This document shows, in pieces, positions 48,076-60,900 of a stretch of 64,000 bases of DNA; position 1 is the stretch's first letter; each line of letters begins with the position of its first letter. The notes under the pieces were generated by a model. It did no database searches and was not told the origin of the DNA. It worked only from the letters and a program-made list of their open reading frames with translations. Origin of the DNA: Volvox africanus (lineage: Eukaryota; Chlorophyta; Chlorophyceae; Chlamydomonadales; Volvocaceae). The translations under genes and the position numbers were made by a program. The DNA is taken from NCBI GenBank assembly GCA_030268105.1, contig BSDZ01000011.1, positions 2,951,001 through 3,015,000 on the forward strand, given 5' to 3'.

Positions 48076-50019
48076 GACGAAGCAGTGCTATATCGGATCA
48101 AAATTATCCGAAAATATGGCCGCGCGGCGGCCAGCACTGGAATGTCAGATGCCAGACATAGTTCGCATCCTAAGTCAGGCAAGCGTGCTTTCTTTAGAAG
48201 CTAATAGATATAAATATAATTTGTTAAAACAATGTCAACGGGTTCACAGGCCTACTTCGAATGTGAGAACTGACAACTACTCTATACAGACTGTGCACAG
48301 CGAGTCTCGCTGGAATAGATTTCTACGAAATCACATGGAGTTGAACGTTATGATGACCAGATGCAACACAGTTACATGCCGTACATACATAAAAAAGAGC
48401 CTGATGATCCAAAACTGATCTTGACATACGAACCTAATTCACCACAAACCAGCATGTCAGTCAGAGGTGTGTACAATTGGCTTAAGCCGGCTTGAAACCT
48501 ACCCGCGTTTAGTTGCGTCCGCGTCATCCGTTGACAGGCACCATCCGTTACGCGGCTAGAGCGCCATATGCAGTCTAGCCACTTAGTAACAAGGGCTTTC
48601 GTCTGCATTTTTTTTGCGGCGGCGCATCCTCGCGCAAAGGCACTATCCCCGTAACCAACCGGCTAGTTGCACGCGATTGCAGGCAGTGCTGACAACGAAC
48701 GAGAATGAAGCGAATGCATAACCTAGTGCTATTTTTAGTTTCCTATACGCTCCCTTGCACGGCGGCCTATTGGGTGAAACTCAATTGAGGACTAAAACCG
48801 TACGGATGGTAATGGAATATGAAATAACATGCAGGGCACAAACATGCTCCGTACATGGAATGGAGGAGGGAACATCTCATAGGCAAGTAGCCCAGGAGGT
48901 AAGGCACCTAGGGCTACTTGAGCCAATAAAAGCGTGAATGCAGGGTACAGACCAATATCCGACAATTCTCCGTAGTAAACCGAGGGTTGCGGTCATATTA
49001 TGACATACATTCACTGAAGTTCGCGTGAGATAACCCGAAGTACGTTCAATATTGTGCACCATGCGTTGTGCAACTATGCTGGAGCAGCCTCAAGATTCAA
49101 ACTTGGTTAGTAAGGACACCAACATCATACAAGATATTCATGTTACACAATGTTGCTGATACACCGTGCAAACAGGTATTCCTGTTTACACAAACAGTTG
49201 CATGCAGCGGTAGCCACCAGTCTATCCCAAGCTTCTATACATCGAGGCTGTCTTGGAACGAGGATCGTAGTCATATCTCTACAATTTCATTGACCAGAGA
49301 CGACACGTGAAATAGCCAAGCCTTCAGGCGGTTAACACGAGTATCATTCCACACTATCCACACTATTCCACGCTACAGCGCAATAATGGCAGCCCAGCGC
49401 AGTCCCATGCGTTCTGTTAACTGTCGGAGACAGCACATATGTAGAAACCGCAGCTTCTTTAATAAAAATTCCAGCATGCGACGCTCGCGCAGCCTTGCCT
49501 AGCCGCGTACTGAACTCTGGCACCTCAGTGTGCCACCAGCCCCTTCCTCGCTACCTAAGTTCGCCCTCCCCAGCGTAGCCGTCGGGGAATACAAAGATCC
49601 CAGGGTGAGAGCAATCGCAGCTGGTGCGTCTACATCCTACAACGTCATCAACTCAAGCACAAGGTTCCGGCCCGCCAATATTTCAGGCTTCCCACACCAG
49701 ATTCTTGAGCTCGGTCCTTGAACCGCTGGTGCTTGACTGGCGGCACCAAGGGTGCTTGTCATCCGCGCTATACTTACTGCCGAGCACTTCGAACAAGTAT
49801 TCGGGCCTTACACAACCGTGAGCTTGTCTGCAGCTGCATGTCGCATGTCCCCGCCGATGACATCACACGACTGGTCACCCATGCAGCATTGCCGCACTGC
49901 GTTTAAGCTTCATAACCTTCAGGCCTCAGGACGTGCACTAACACACCCGGTTCTGACGGGAAACTGCTACCTGCCGTTGGCGCCATCCGCTCCATTGGCT
50001 CACCAGGAGCAGGCTCCCA
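48076..50019. other. Intergenic: IFT144 promoter side and TilS 3' flank
   Basis: No coding evidence on either strand. IFT144 is transcribed leftward from here, and TilS ends at the right edge. Confidence 0.5.
49808..49812 (-). terminator. TGTAA poly(A) motif (minus) for TilS
   Basis: TTACA on the plus strand, 208 nt past the TilS stop codon at 50020-50022. Confidence 0.5.
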
Positions 50020-52229
50020 CTACTGCCGTTGACAATGCAAAGAGGTGCCGTCCGACTCCGCTATACCGCATCCTGGCATCGACAGCACCAGCTGGCCATT
50101 ACACACGCAGGCGACCATGCCGCCACACAGCGAGTCACTGTTTGTGCGGTTGGGTGCGTGCAGCAGCGCCAGGCAGCGCGCCACATCATCGTAGCGAACG
50201 GCGCTGGGCGCCGCGCCGCTGCGCCCATTCCCGCTCCTTGATTCCTGCCCCTGGACATGGCCGCCGCCGTCACCGTACCCACGGGCCCCGCTGTGAAGCC
50301 CCTCGCTCATGGCGGCTTCTAGCCACTTCCTAACTACCCGACGCTGCATAGCAAGTGGGAGCTGCCGGAGCTCGTCAAGCTTCAGCACTCCACTTCTCTT
50401 CCTGCTGCTGCTGGTCGCTTTACCGGATTCAATGCTACCACCAGTTCCGTGCGCCCTCCAGCTGTCACTGCCGTAATATTGGGCGCTGTGGCCGCCGTCG
50501 GTGCCTTGCACAACAACTTCGCAAGAATGCGATATGACTCTGCTGTACAGCTCGTCCGTCAGGTGTGCCAGATATTCCATCTCCGCGCTAAGCACCTCCA
50601 CGAAGCGGAACAGAGCCTGGTCGAGGCGGGGGTTGAAACCCTGTCGCAGCACCGGCATCACCTGGTTACGCAAGCGGTTACGGCGAAGGTCGTTGCAGTC
50701 GTTGGTAATGTCGTGGAAGAAAGGTAGTCCAAGAAGCTCCACAAACTCCTGTGTCTCGCTGCGCGAGAACTCGAGCAGTGGCCGCACGACGCGCACATCG
50801 CGCGGTGGAGAGCGGCCAAGGTCACTGTCATCGCTGGTGCTGGGTATGGCCACGTGGCGGTTGCAGCCGCTTAGGCCGCTGCCGCCATTAACTTGCTGCG
50901 ATAGCAAGGATGTCGTGTTAGGGGATACCAACGGCCGACTCTTAGCCAAGGCCACCAGGCCATCCGGTCCTGACCCCCGCAGAAGATTCAGCAGCATTGT
51001 CTCCGCCCTGGTGAAAGGGATGTGTAATATCCATAAGAGGCTTTGCAGCAGCACGAGGTATGAACCTTGCTTTGGCTTTCCACTATCGGTTACAGTTAGG
51101 TAGGAGATCCCCTTGTCTATTGAACCCCCGGCCCTGGTATGTCGCCCACCTATCCGTCGCCGTGTGCCCGGTCACCACCAGTTCATAACCATTTGTAGTA
51201 GCCACCTCCGCAAAAACTCGGTAGCGCCATTCCCGCGCGCTGTGTTCATTGGGGACCGTACCCGGCGCCGCGGCCTGCACGTAGCAGGGCAGCCCGAATC
51301 GTCGTTCTGCCAACTCCCTGACAAAGTCCGCGTTGGCGCCCGAGTCCGCACGCCAGCCATGGTCACAATGGACAACGCCCAAGCGCCAGCCCCATAGCGG
51401 CTGCAGGTCCATGAGCGCCTGCAGCAGGCAGATCGAGTCCTGCAGGCCAAATGTATTGGGCCCCGATATCGACATCATTCAGACAGACTTATTGGGAATG
51501 GAATAATGGATGTGCAAAATCCTGGCGGCCTCGTACAATAATAAGGACAACAGCTTGCACGGAGTCCTGATCGATGAGTTGGGTTGCCAACCTACCTGAC
51601 CGCCTGAGACAGCCACGAGCACCGATTGCGAGTCGAGCAAGTTGCTTGACGCCAGGCTATGCTGGAGCTTGGAATGCAGTTTCGTCCAGGTTCGTCCGCC
51701 TGCGCCTAGGCGAGCTGCGGTGCCTGCACGGTGGCTCGAGTGTTTGAGCTATGATGCGATGGCGTTGTTTGAGGATGGGACCAGCAGGGAATGGACAGAT
51801 ATCTAGGTTGTATAACTCACCCTTGTGTCGCCCCGGGCGGGCTGCTATCTTCGGGTGTACAATCTTAGAACTGGATATTCCTGGTCGCAGCATGCCCGCT
51901 GCCGCAACAGCGTGGTCGTGTTTTGTTGGCCTAGCGGTCGTCGGAAGGTCGACGCCCCCGCTGCTCCACCGCCCAGTGACTGATGCATTGCCAGTTGCCT
52001 GGCAAAGCTGGTCTTGATCATTTAATTGGAAGGTTTTCAAAGGTTCGGGATCAATGGCGGCGCTATTCAGGGCACAGCGCGAGGTCCATCGGAGACGACT
52101 GCACAGCCGATTATGGAGAACTCCGCAGGGAAAGCCTGGTTTCCTTAGATACTTAATTTCAAGTGACACAGCACTTTCATTCCACGGCATACGTTTTGAC
52201 CGTATGTGAGAAATGCACGAGGCCTGCAT
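50020..52229 (-). CDS. tilS: tRNA(Ile)-lysidine synthase (TilS), probably organellar
   Basis: PP-loop ATPase that converts C34 of tRNA-Ile(CAU) to lysidine, so the tRNA reads AUA and is charged with Ile. Exons (minus): 52229-51821, 51723-51596, 51439-51150, 51007-50020; phases 1, 0 and 2 close, giving 604 residues. The P-loop SGGQDS spans the exon 2/3 junction (about residues 176-181). It is followed by GVVHCDHGWRADSGANADFV, the NEHSARExRYRVF segment, VVTGHTATDRAETMLLNLLRG (split by the last intron) and the RPLLEFSR...NRLRNQVMP substrate region. The last 100 residues are Gly/Ser-rich and poorly conserved. About 165 residues precede the PP-loop; the first 137 (exon 1) are basic and Ser/Arg-rich, fitting a plastid or mitochondrial transit peptide. 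Its exon 1 is inferred from phase only. Arabidopsis has a nuclear TilS-like gene (RASPBERRY3). Confidence 0.92.
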
Positions 52230-53809
52230 TTGTGGCCGATGCCATTTGACGTCCTATGAGCTCTACAAAAACGAACGTTTCATCAACGATTTAATTAGCA
52301 GCCATTGTTTCCGACACTATCACTCCCGGCTCATACCCGCTGTAGAACTTGGTAATGCCTTCCCCCAAATCACATTAAAGCACCAATCTCATTTTTGTAA
52401 TATAACCGAGGATAAATATAGGAGGGTATTAGGCTTGCCGTAAGGGATGTCTCGGTTCCGACGTTACGCGAGATGCATGCCGTGCGCCTGCCATGCCTGC
52501 TAGGCCAGCGCACATCGTATGTACAGGCGTCGGCAGCAAATGCAAGGAGCGTCATCTACTTTTTAGTGAGGATGTCTTCTATCCTATGCATTGACTAGTC
52601 TTTTTCCTTCAGTCAATCCGTGACACAAGCCCCTCCGTGTTTGACCTCGTGTTTCGTACAGAATAACACTTGCTGTTATCGTTGTGAATTTGATATTCCC
52701 CCCAGCTTGTTACCATGCGAGGATGAAGATACACATATATTTAATTATATTGGTTTCATCAAATCCAGTTAAGAAACTATTCCGGGTACTCCATCGTGGA
52801 CCAGGTACGTATGCACGGCTTGATTCTGGGACCAAGGCCTGCACGCATTTAGCACAAGTGCGTGTTATTGATGGTCTATCTTCGCCATTTGCTCCAAGCA
52901 TTGACGTGGCAGCGCGCACATGACATCGAACGTAGGGCCTAATTTGGTCCCTTGAGCTGCCAGTCGCTCGAGGGCCAACATCAGGACCGGACCGGGGTTT
53001 CTAACAGGTACAACCTGTGCGTTTATATCTGACATGCATATGTAATGCCCGATCAGCGCATGAATCGCACTGGTCAACTGGTTTGGTGGCGGTCTGTAAT
53101 CGTCGAACGCAGTACAGCAACCTGGAAAATGTTTGGCAGCGATGCATGACGACGTACATACTAAATAGACACTGAAATATGACCTTTGCCAATATCGCCA
53201 TGCTTTAGGAATAATAACTTGCCAATTCGCAGCGGCCAATACTTCTTCAAGTGTGCACGCCCGACGTCTGCTATGTGCTTATTTTCAAACATTATAGAAT
53301 GCATGATTTGCCCATTTCCCATTCCACAAGTTTTAGCTGCACAGCAACATAGATGATGTAGCTGAAAGGAATCGTTTTGCATAGAAGTTCACATAGTTGA
53401 GGGGGCTGGAAAAATGACCTGTCAAATTTATCTTTCCATCATAAGTTCCTTGAAATTTTGAACAATGGAGTCTCATTCAGGGAGGACGTCCAGTAAGCTC
53501 AACATGGACGAGGGAGGTGGGTGCGCAACTCCGGTCACAAATTTATCCGCGGTTGTATTCAAAACATCTCATGCTTTTAATTGTTCATGCGAGTAGCAGG
53601 GGTTTGAGGTTTGGGTGTCCACGGTGACCATGCTGCACGATTGCTCCCGAATCCTTACTTCTGCCTGCAGGCCGGCACAATATGCTGTCTGCACTGCCAC
53701 CTCCGCCGATGCCTTATGGTGTACCATATTTTAATCAGTCCTCAATAAAGTGAGTCTCCCTACGCACAGTCGCACCTAAGAGCATTTCGTCTTCGGCCCT
53801 GTGGCGTCC
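52230..53809. other. Divergent intergenic region between TilS and the CCP gene
   Basis: It contains a minus-strand frame (52865-53239) whose last 45 codons read protein-like after a possible acceptor, but there is no family match or partner exon. Otherwise it is AT-rich spacer that should carry both promoters. Confidence 0.4.
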
Positions 53810-54430
53810 ATGCCGCCGGGGACGGCGCGGCTGGGGAGGGGAATGGTATTACAGTTGACATATTTGGTTCCGCTACGGGGCTACGGTGCAAGCCGTATCA
53901 GGCTGTTTGTTGTACAAATGCCTGACCTCGAAGGCGGGTACAGGCGACCCTGGCAAGTTATGGATGGCGGCCTCATCAGCAGTGGACAGTTGGACTGCAA
54001 AGGAACACCAGGCTTGGACATTTCCTTAGCACCCAACAGAACGGCCGCAGCAGCCGAGGCGGCTGCTGTACCCATGCATTACCAAATCCGCGCTGCCCCT
54101 CCTGCACTTCTCAAACGCCCTCAGCGTTTCCCAAATTGGATTCTCTGTAACGCCGCACGGCAACCCCCTGATACATCGCAGCAATTCACCGTATGGCCAT
54201 CTGGCGCCCCTTCTACGGAAGCCTGATGCGGCGTCCCTGCAGCCCTTACCGCCGGCTCCCCCGCCGCCTCAGCAGCCGCAGCCGCGGCCGCAACCACCTT
54301 TGGACATCACCCGCACGCCGCTGGACAACGTGCGTAACCCCTCGCCACTGCCGCTGGATCCAGTGCGGCCGCCCCAACCCCTGCCGCAGCCAGAGCCGCC
54401 CAGGCGCACTGGTGCGTGCGTGCGTGAGGA
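53810..54430 (+). CDS. Candidate 5' exon(s) of the carboxypeptidase gene, reading frame unresolved
   Basis: Two overlapping frames look coding. Frame A starts at ATG 53810 and runs to a TGA at 54224-54226 (peptide with MPDLEGGYRRPWQVMDGGL). Frame B runs from about 54054, after a possible CAG acceptor, to donors at 54412-54430 and encodes HGNPLIHRSNSPYGHL and then a long Pro/Gln-rich stretch (PLPPAPPPPQQPQPRPQPP). A phase-0 donor in the GTGCGTGCGTGCGTGAGG run could splice to 54927, which is in frame with the ATG at 54942. If so, the carboxypeptidase starts up here. An independent small gene, or a 5' UTR with chance frames, remains possible. Confidence 0.4.
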
Positions 54431-54941
54431 CATGACAATTACAATTTCAACGGCACAACAGCGCTCGCATTGACCGAACCTGTAATACGGGGAAGCACGG
54501 TTGGCGTATGAGGATGCTGCTGCAGAGCGCGTGGTTGGCATGTCTGCACGATCAGAGCCCTGCGAATGACCACACCTGCGGGCACTTCATGAGGATGCAT
54601 TTAGGAGGGCTAACTGGCGTTGCCATGAATAGGAGCGGCAGGGATTTCCTTGCCCTGCAAGCGATAGCTTACATGGGGTGGGCAGACTTGTGGAACTGCT
54701 CTTCTGACCGTCTTCCAAACACACGATAGACATGACCAGACATTACCGGCTGCTATACGTTTTAGAGTTTATTGGTGGTCATCTGGCTGTCTTTTCTGGG
54801 GATCGAAACGGCCGCGCGTTCAGGTTGAATCTGCACGACGTTTGTGGGGTTTAGACGCTCAATAGGCGCCAAAACCTTAGCCACAGCGCCGACTGACCAG
54901 GCACACTGAGGGGTCTTGACTCATAGGTTCTGTGCTGCACC

Positions 54942-57900
54942 ATGAGTATGTATGTCACGGAACCCTCCGCAGTGCAAACCTACCGCAAGCGGCAACACGA
55001 GGCAACGGAATCGCCCTTCGACTTCGGCGCATGGCATGTGCCCGGCATGCTGGCGCACCCGGAGGGCGACATCCCCAACCTCCCGCCGCGGTCGGGCACT
55101 GGCATGCGGTTAAGGTGTGTGAGCGCGTGTGAGTGTTGGGACCTTCAGAGCTTCAAACTCCTCCACTGTCACCCTTCCGCCGTCAGCATCAACAGCAGAA
55201 CTGTAGTCCCTCCCTCCAACCTGCCATTACCACGAAAATCAAGATAAGGAGCAGTGCCATATCGCATTGCGCTGCTGGCCGCCCCTAGCCGCAGATCTGG
55301 GGTGCAGCCGCTTCCACGCCATTCTCACCGATTTTATTTAATCAGACCTCGGCCCACCGCGGTCCACTTCACAGCGCCCGAAATGGTTTACAGTTTTCCT
55401 TGACCCTGCCTTGCCTATGACCCCACTGCGCTTGTTTGTGTGCAGGCCGGCGCGGCTGCCTCCGTGCAGCTGCATCCCGCCCTCATATCCGGAGCCGCTG
55501 GTGCCCGTAGACCCCATGCTGCCCCAGGTGCTTCGGATGCACGACCAACGCCGATTGGTCAACCCCAGCCAGGTGGCTAATGTGGTGGTATTTGACTGCA
55601 TAGAGCGGCCGCCGAGCAGTTCTGAGCCCCTTGTGCCAGCGGCGGTTGAGGGAGCGGCTGCAGCGGGGACAACAATAGGCCCCCCTGGAGCCGAAGGGGA
55701 GGCGCCGGCTGCAGCAGGCGGGAGCAGCGTGGGGACGGCAACCAGCGGGGAAGGGAGTGGAAGCGGCTCGGGAAGCAGTGGTCAGGCAACGGGGATGGGG
55801 ACAGGAGGAGAAAGTGCCGTAGATGCTGCGAGCGGGGCACCTGGGGGAAGAGTAAGCGGGGAAGGGAGCCAGCCACGCTGCCCGGCTGACTCGGACGGAT
55901 CAAGGGCCACCGCTGGAGGAGTGACCGCCGAAGCCGGCGGCGCTGGTGAGGCGTCTTCGGCTGGAGCTGGCGAAGCAGCCGCTGCCGCTTCAAGGGGTGC
56001 AGCTGGATCAGCGTCGTGTTCGTATACCCGTACGACATTATACGATTATTTCGAGGACATGCCGGCATGGTACACCCCACGAGGTACCTCGGATGACACG
56101 TTGGTGTTTGAAAGCCGCTACGAGAGCGGCAACTTGCGGCGTGCTGTACAGGTATGGCCGACGAACACGATTTATGGCGCTGACTACCGGGGACTCTTAT
56201 CGCCATAGGGATATGGCGCAGGCTTGGAGATCGCCGCTGGCCATGGCTTCAGCCGGGACCGTGTCGGGCCGACTTGGGTTCGCCAACCCCCGCCTCTGCT
56301 TATGAGGCGGGGGGGTGGCGAACCCAAGCCGGCCTTTGATGATACCATTTACTTCAAGTATGCCTTTCTTGACCCTCTAGGCAAGCAGGAAGGTACGGAT
56401 GGATATTTCGGTTTACTAAGGTTTAATACGGGAGGGATGCACACTTTGCAGGTGTATCCGTACGAGTACGACCTCATCCTGCGGCCCGACATCAACACCC
56501 GCGGGCACACGCAGTGGTTTTTCTTCTCCGTCACAAACACGCGGGCGGGGTGTCGCTACAAGTTCAATATCATAAACCTGCTTAAAGAGGACTCCCTGTA
56601 CAACGACGGAATGCGGGTACGGCATTTATCGGAGGGCTGCCCTTCGTAGCTATGCTGCATAGCATTACTGTTTAAGTACGGCGGTAACTGTCTACTAGTC
56701 CCGGCGTCAGTTAATACATGCCCCAAGAATCGATACCCTGGCAGTAGTACATGCAGCTTTACCTGATAGTGGCGCCGTGAGGACATTTCATCCTGCTTAT
56801 AGCAGGCATCGATGCCCGGATGCCTTTGTGATGGGGTATATACACGTCTGAGAAGATATAGACAGCCCCGTCCTCCTCCGCTTCCCGGCCGCCGCCGCGT
56901 TTCCCTCCGGTCGCGATCCTGCAGCCGCTGGTACACAGCACAAAGGCGCAGGCAGGTCGGGGCTTGGGCTGGCACCGCGCGGGCAGCCGCATCAGCTACT
57001 ACGCCAACACCATTCGTCGCGGCCGCTCCGGCAAGACCTACTACACGTTTACATTCACCCTGACCACCGAGTTCGACAACGACCTGGTGCACGTGGCGCA
57101 CTGTTATCCGTACACATACACGGACCTGCAGCGGTATATCCGGGTGAGTCGTTAGCGGGGCTCTCGAGCCGGTTGTTAACCGTGCATGTAACGTCCATTA
57201 ACAGAGATGTGAGATGTGGAATTCTATACCTGGAGCGAACGCCCGGGGTTAACGCCCGGGATTTACATCGTCACCACCCTGCCTGTCAGGGCAGAGGCAG
57301 AAACAGCAGGAACAAAGCGAAGCACAGCCGCGCGCGTGGGTATGTGTATAGGTGTTTGGGCGGGGAGCTTCAAGAGCGACAATTTCTGAAATGCAGCTCT
57401 CTGGCTCTCCTCCTGTTAGCTGGGTGTAGATCAGCATCTCGAGCCACCGCAAGCAGTTGAACTCCTCTCTCTCTCTCTCTCTGTCTTCCTAACTCTGTCG
57501 CCCTCCCTGCAGTCCTTGGAGCTCGACCCGCTGCGACGCTACCACATGCGGCGTGAGACCCTGGCCACGTCTCTTGCAGGCAACGCGGTGGATGTGCTCA
57601 CCATCACCTCGCCCACAGACGACCCCGAGGCCCTCAAGCGCCGCAAAGGCGTGGTGGTGTCAGGTTAGTGCCGATGCCAGCGCTCTCATCGCACCCCTGC
57701 ATGGCGGCCATTCAGCGCAGTAGATTTGCTAGTGCATCCCGCTCGGGTAGTTCCATTCAACATTCGACTCCATGGACTTCAATTATAAAATTTATTAATT
57801 TCCGAATTCGGCAGCCCCGCTTGAGTACGCTGGAAAGGCTGTGCCTGTGCTGCTTGAACTTCAGCTGCCCACTCCGCCGGCTGCGTCTGCTCCTTACCAC

Positions 57901-60900
57901 CCTCCTAAGTCATCCACCGGCTCATATACCACTCCTGCCCGACCTCAACTTCCGACGCAGCCCGCGTACATCCCGGGGAAAGCAACGCCAGCTGGATGAT
58001 GAAGGGCGTGTTAGATTTCCTGATGGGCCCCTCCCTTGACGCGCGCATTCTGCGGGATGCTTTTGTGTTCAAAATCATCCCGATGCTCAACCCTGACGGT
58101 GTCATCACCGGCAACTACCGATGCAGGTAAGAGAGAGTGTATGTGTGAGGGGAGAGGTGAAAGAGAGAAGCTTACCGATACGCCCTTGAGGCCAAGACCA
58201 TCGGCTGTTGCTGCGGTGGCTGCAGCCCCCTCTCTCCGCACCTTATTTGTGCCTGATATGTCGATCCTTACCGTTTTTCTTCAAGATAATTAAGATGATT
58301 ATACTTCCGGAAGACCAGGTCTCGTTGCTTGGCGTTGCGTTTTGTTTGTACCAGTATTTTGCGCCCTAGCTGGCCCAGTTGCAAGGGCGCACTGGCTGCA
58401 TCAGCTTCAGCAGCTATGCTGCCGGAACCTTGACCTTGGATCCTTTCGTGCATCGTCCCGCTACGTCCTAAGTTATGTGCCACGTGGTGGTTACGCGGGC
58501 ACTCTGATCCGTATGACCGTCGATGACCGCGCGTTTCTTAGTGTGTAGGATAGGGGGGTACATCACCCGTGGCCACTAACCTGGCAGTCCCTACCTTCCC
58601 CGGTGTTTCGGGGCACCCTCATCCAGTCTCCCATGCCGACTTCTCCGAAATCAGTGGTTTTCCCAGGTTCAGCACCCACCACCAGCATCCAGCGGAATCT
58701 GCCGAATCAACTAAGGCGTCAACTCCGCTACTGGTCAGCTCGCAGATCACTTTAATTGGGGTCGTCACCATCCATCGACATGGGGGCACCCTGCCCTTAA
58801 CTTTAGGGTCTTTGGCCCGCTCTCGGTCGGGGTAGAACCTGGAACTCCAGGGGCATATTTGTCGTGCCATAACAGTCGTGCCTGAACACGTATTTCGCGT
58901 TTCTGTTTCGTTACCGTTGCCGCCAGCCTCGCGGGAGTAGACCTAAACCGCGTGTGGAACGATCCGAGCCGCAAGCTGCATCCAGTCATTCATGCCACCA
59001 AACTCTACCTCAAGCAGCTTCTGGACGAGCGGGAGGTGCGACGGGCCTAACTAGAGGGCTCGGAACGGAAATGGGCAACATCACTCGAAGCGGGAGCTTG
59101 GGAGGCGCAGCGATTGAGGGCCATCTGGCGCAAAAGCAGGAAGAGCCGTATACTGGGGAGCATTTTCCTAGCATTTTCCCTATCAGGCCTTTCATGGCCG
59201 CCTCTATGCTCATAACAAATCTAAGGGGCGCTGGGCCCTTTGGGGTGGGGTGACGCCTGAGGGAGGTGGCTACTGGCCGGCTAGCGTGCGCTGCAAGTGC
59301 AAAAGGCTGGCAGGCCCTGGGCTTGGGAATAGGGTCACTTCTGCCGTAGTGGTGTTTGGGTTTGCGGGAGTGGACAGTCCTTACGTCTCCGCCAGGGCAC
59401 GGAATAGTTATGAATAAATAACAGAAGGCAATTTGTCAGCGTCGGTGTATTCAGATGACTCTCCGAAATTCCGGTGTAGACTTGTGGTATGGCGTGAGTC
59501 CTCTTTCGGCATCACCATTCATCACCATGGCGCCGCTGTGGCCGCTTGCCCCCAGGTCGTTATGTTTTGTGACCTGCATGGCCACAGCCGCAAGCGGGGG
59601 GTGTTCATGTACGGCTGCGAAAAGAAGATGCCTCGAGATCAGAATCCGGCATTCCCAGGCTGGCCTCAGCCTGGATCAGTGGGCGGTCAGACGTCCATTC
59701 CCTGGAGGTGGGCGGGGGGCCAGGCTGGGCAGCAGGGGATTGGGCAGCAGGGGTGGGGAAGCGTTGGCATTCGATCGACGTCTGTAGACCCGAAGCGGCG
59801 GGGGCCATGACGCCAGTGCATATCGCATCCTTCCGGATTCTTCAGAATAATACTGCAGTGTAGATCGGAAAGGCCGCACTTGGAGGAGGATGTTGCGGTC
59901 GGGTATTGTAAAGGCACAGCGCGTATCGGCCAGGCGGAAAGGGGACCCTCCGGTCTAGGCCGACCATGCTGATACACGCCGAGATTTGCATGGATAAGTA
60001 TATAGATATGGATTCGCATGGAAGCCACTTAATAACTATGCCCTCTGTCCGTCCGCCCGCGCCGTCTGCTGCGCAAAAGAGTGCATTGCAGGATTTACCA
60101 CAGCTTGAGCCCTAAGCAATGTCGCCAGCCCTTCACCTGCTTCACCTTGACCGTGCCCGCGCCTGACAGGTTTCAGGAGAAGCTGCTTCCGCTGTTAATC
60201 CAGTACAACGCGCCGGACCTATTTTCTTACCAGGACTGCAGCTTCAAGGTGCAGAAGTCAAAGAGCGGCACCAGCAGGGTGGTTGGATTCCGAGAACTGG
60301 GCCTGATCAACAGGTAGATGTCGGTGTCGGTGTGCTAGCGGGGCCGATGTTGGAGGGAACGACAAAGCATTTCAAGTCGAGAATGGGAGGGATGTGATAA
60401 TTATGCCTCTCTTTCAGGAGGAAATGAAATTGCAGGTAATGAGTTTCCCTTGGTTGCTTAAGAGGGTCGGGCGGGTAGCTTGTAGCGGGTAGGTTTGAAA
60501 AACCTAGTGCAGAAGGCGGCCAAGCAGCAGGCCAACTGGTCGCGTCTCAAGTGCTTGGCGCATGGCTATGCGCGACAACGCCATGGCTATGCGCGACAAA
60601 CGGCTCATGATTAAGATGCGAATAGATCACGGCGGGAATTCAGTGGGTGAAGCACGGTCCCAAGATGACCTACCCAAGCTCCCTGCGTGTGCAACCAGGG
60701 GCGGCTGCGGCCGCCCACACACCATCGCCTCGTCACGGCCTCAGCTCGACCGCCTTCTCTATGGTTATCGCTGTGCACAGTGAACGCGTCTTGATGGCTC
60801 ACCGGCCCCCCACATCCTTTGTTTCTTCTCTACAAATGTTTGTCGCATCCCGCTGTCCTAACTTCCATGTGCGTTATCTTCGCGTCTGGTACACATCCTT

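Noticed and set aside
52865..53239. Minus-strand 124-codon frame with a protein-like end
   Set aside because: No family recognised and no phase-compatible partner; TilS already has a complete phase-consistent model.
56224..56451. Open frame running through the CCP intron into the exon at 56452
   Set aside because: The splice 56151 to 56452 restores the conserved family motif, and an in-frame stop before 56208 rules out simple retention; the intronic part has no homology.
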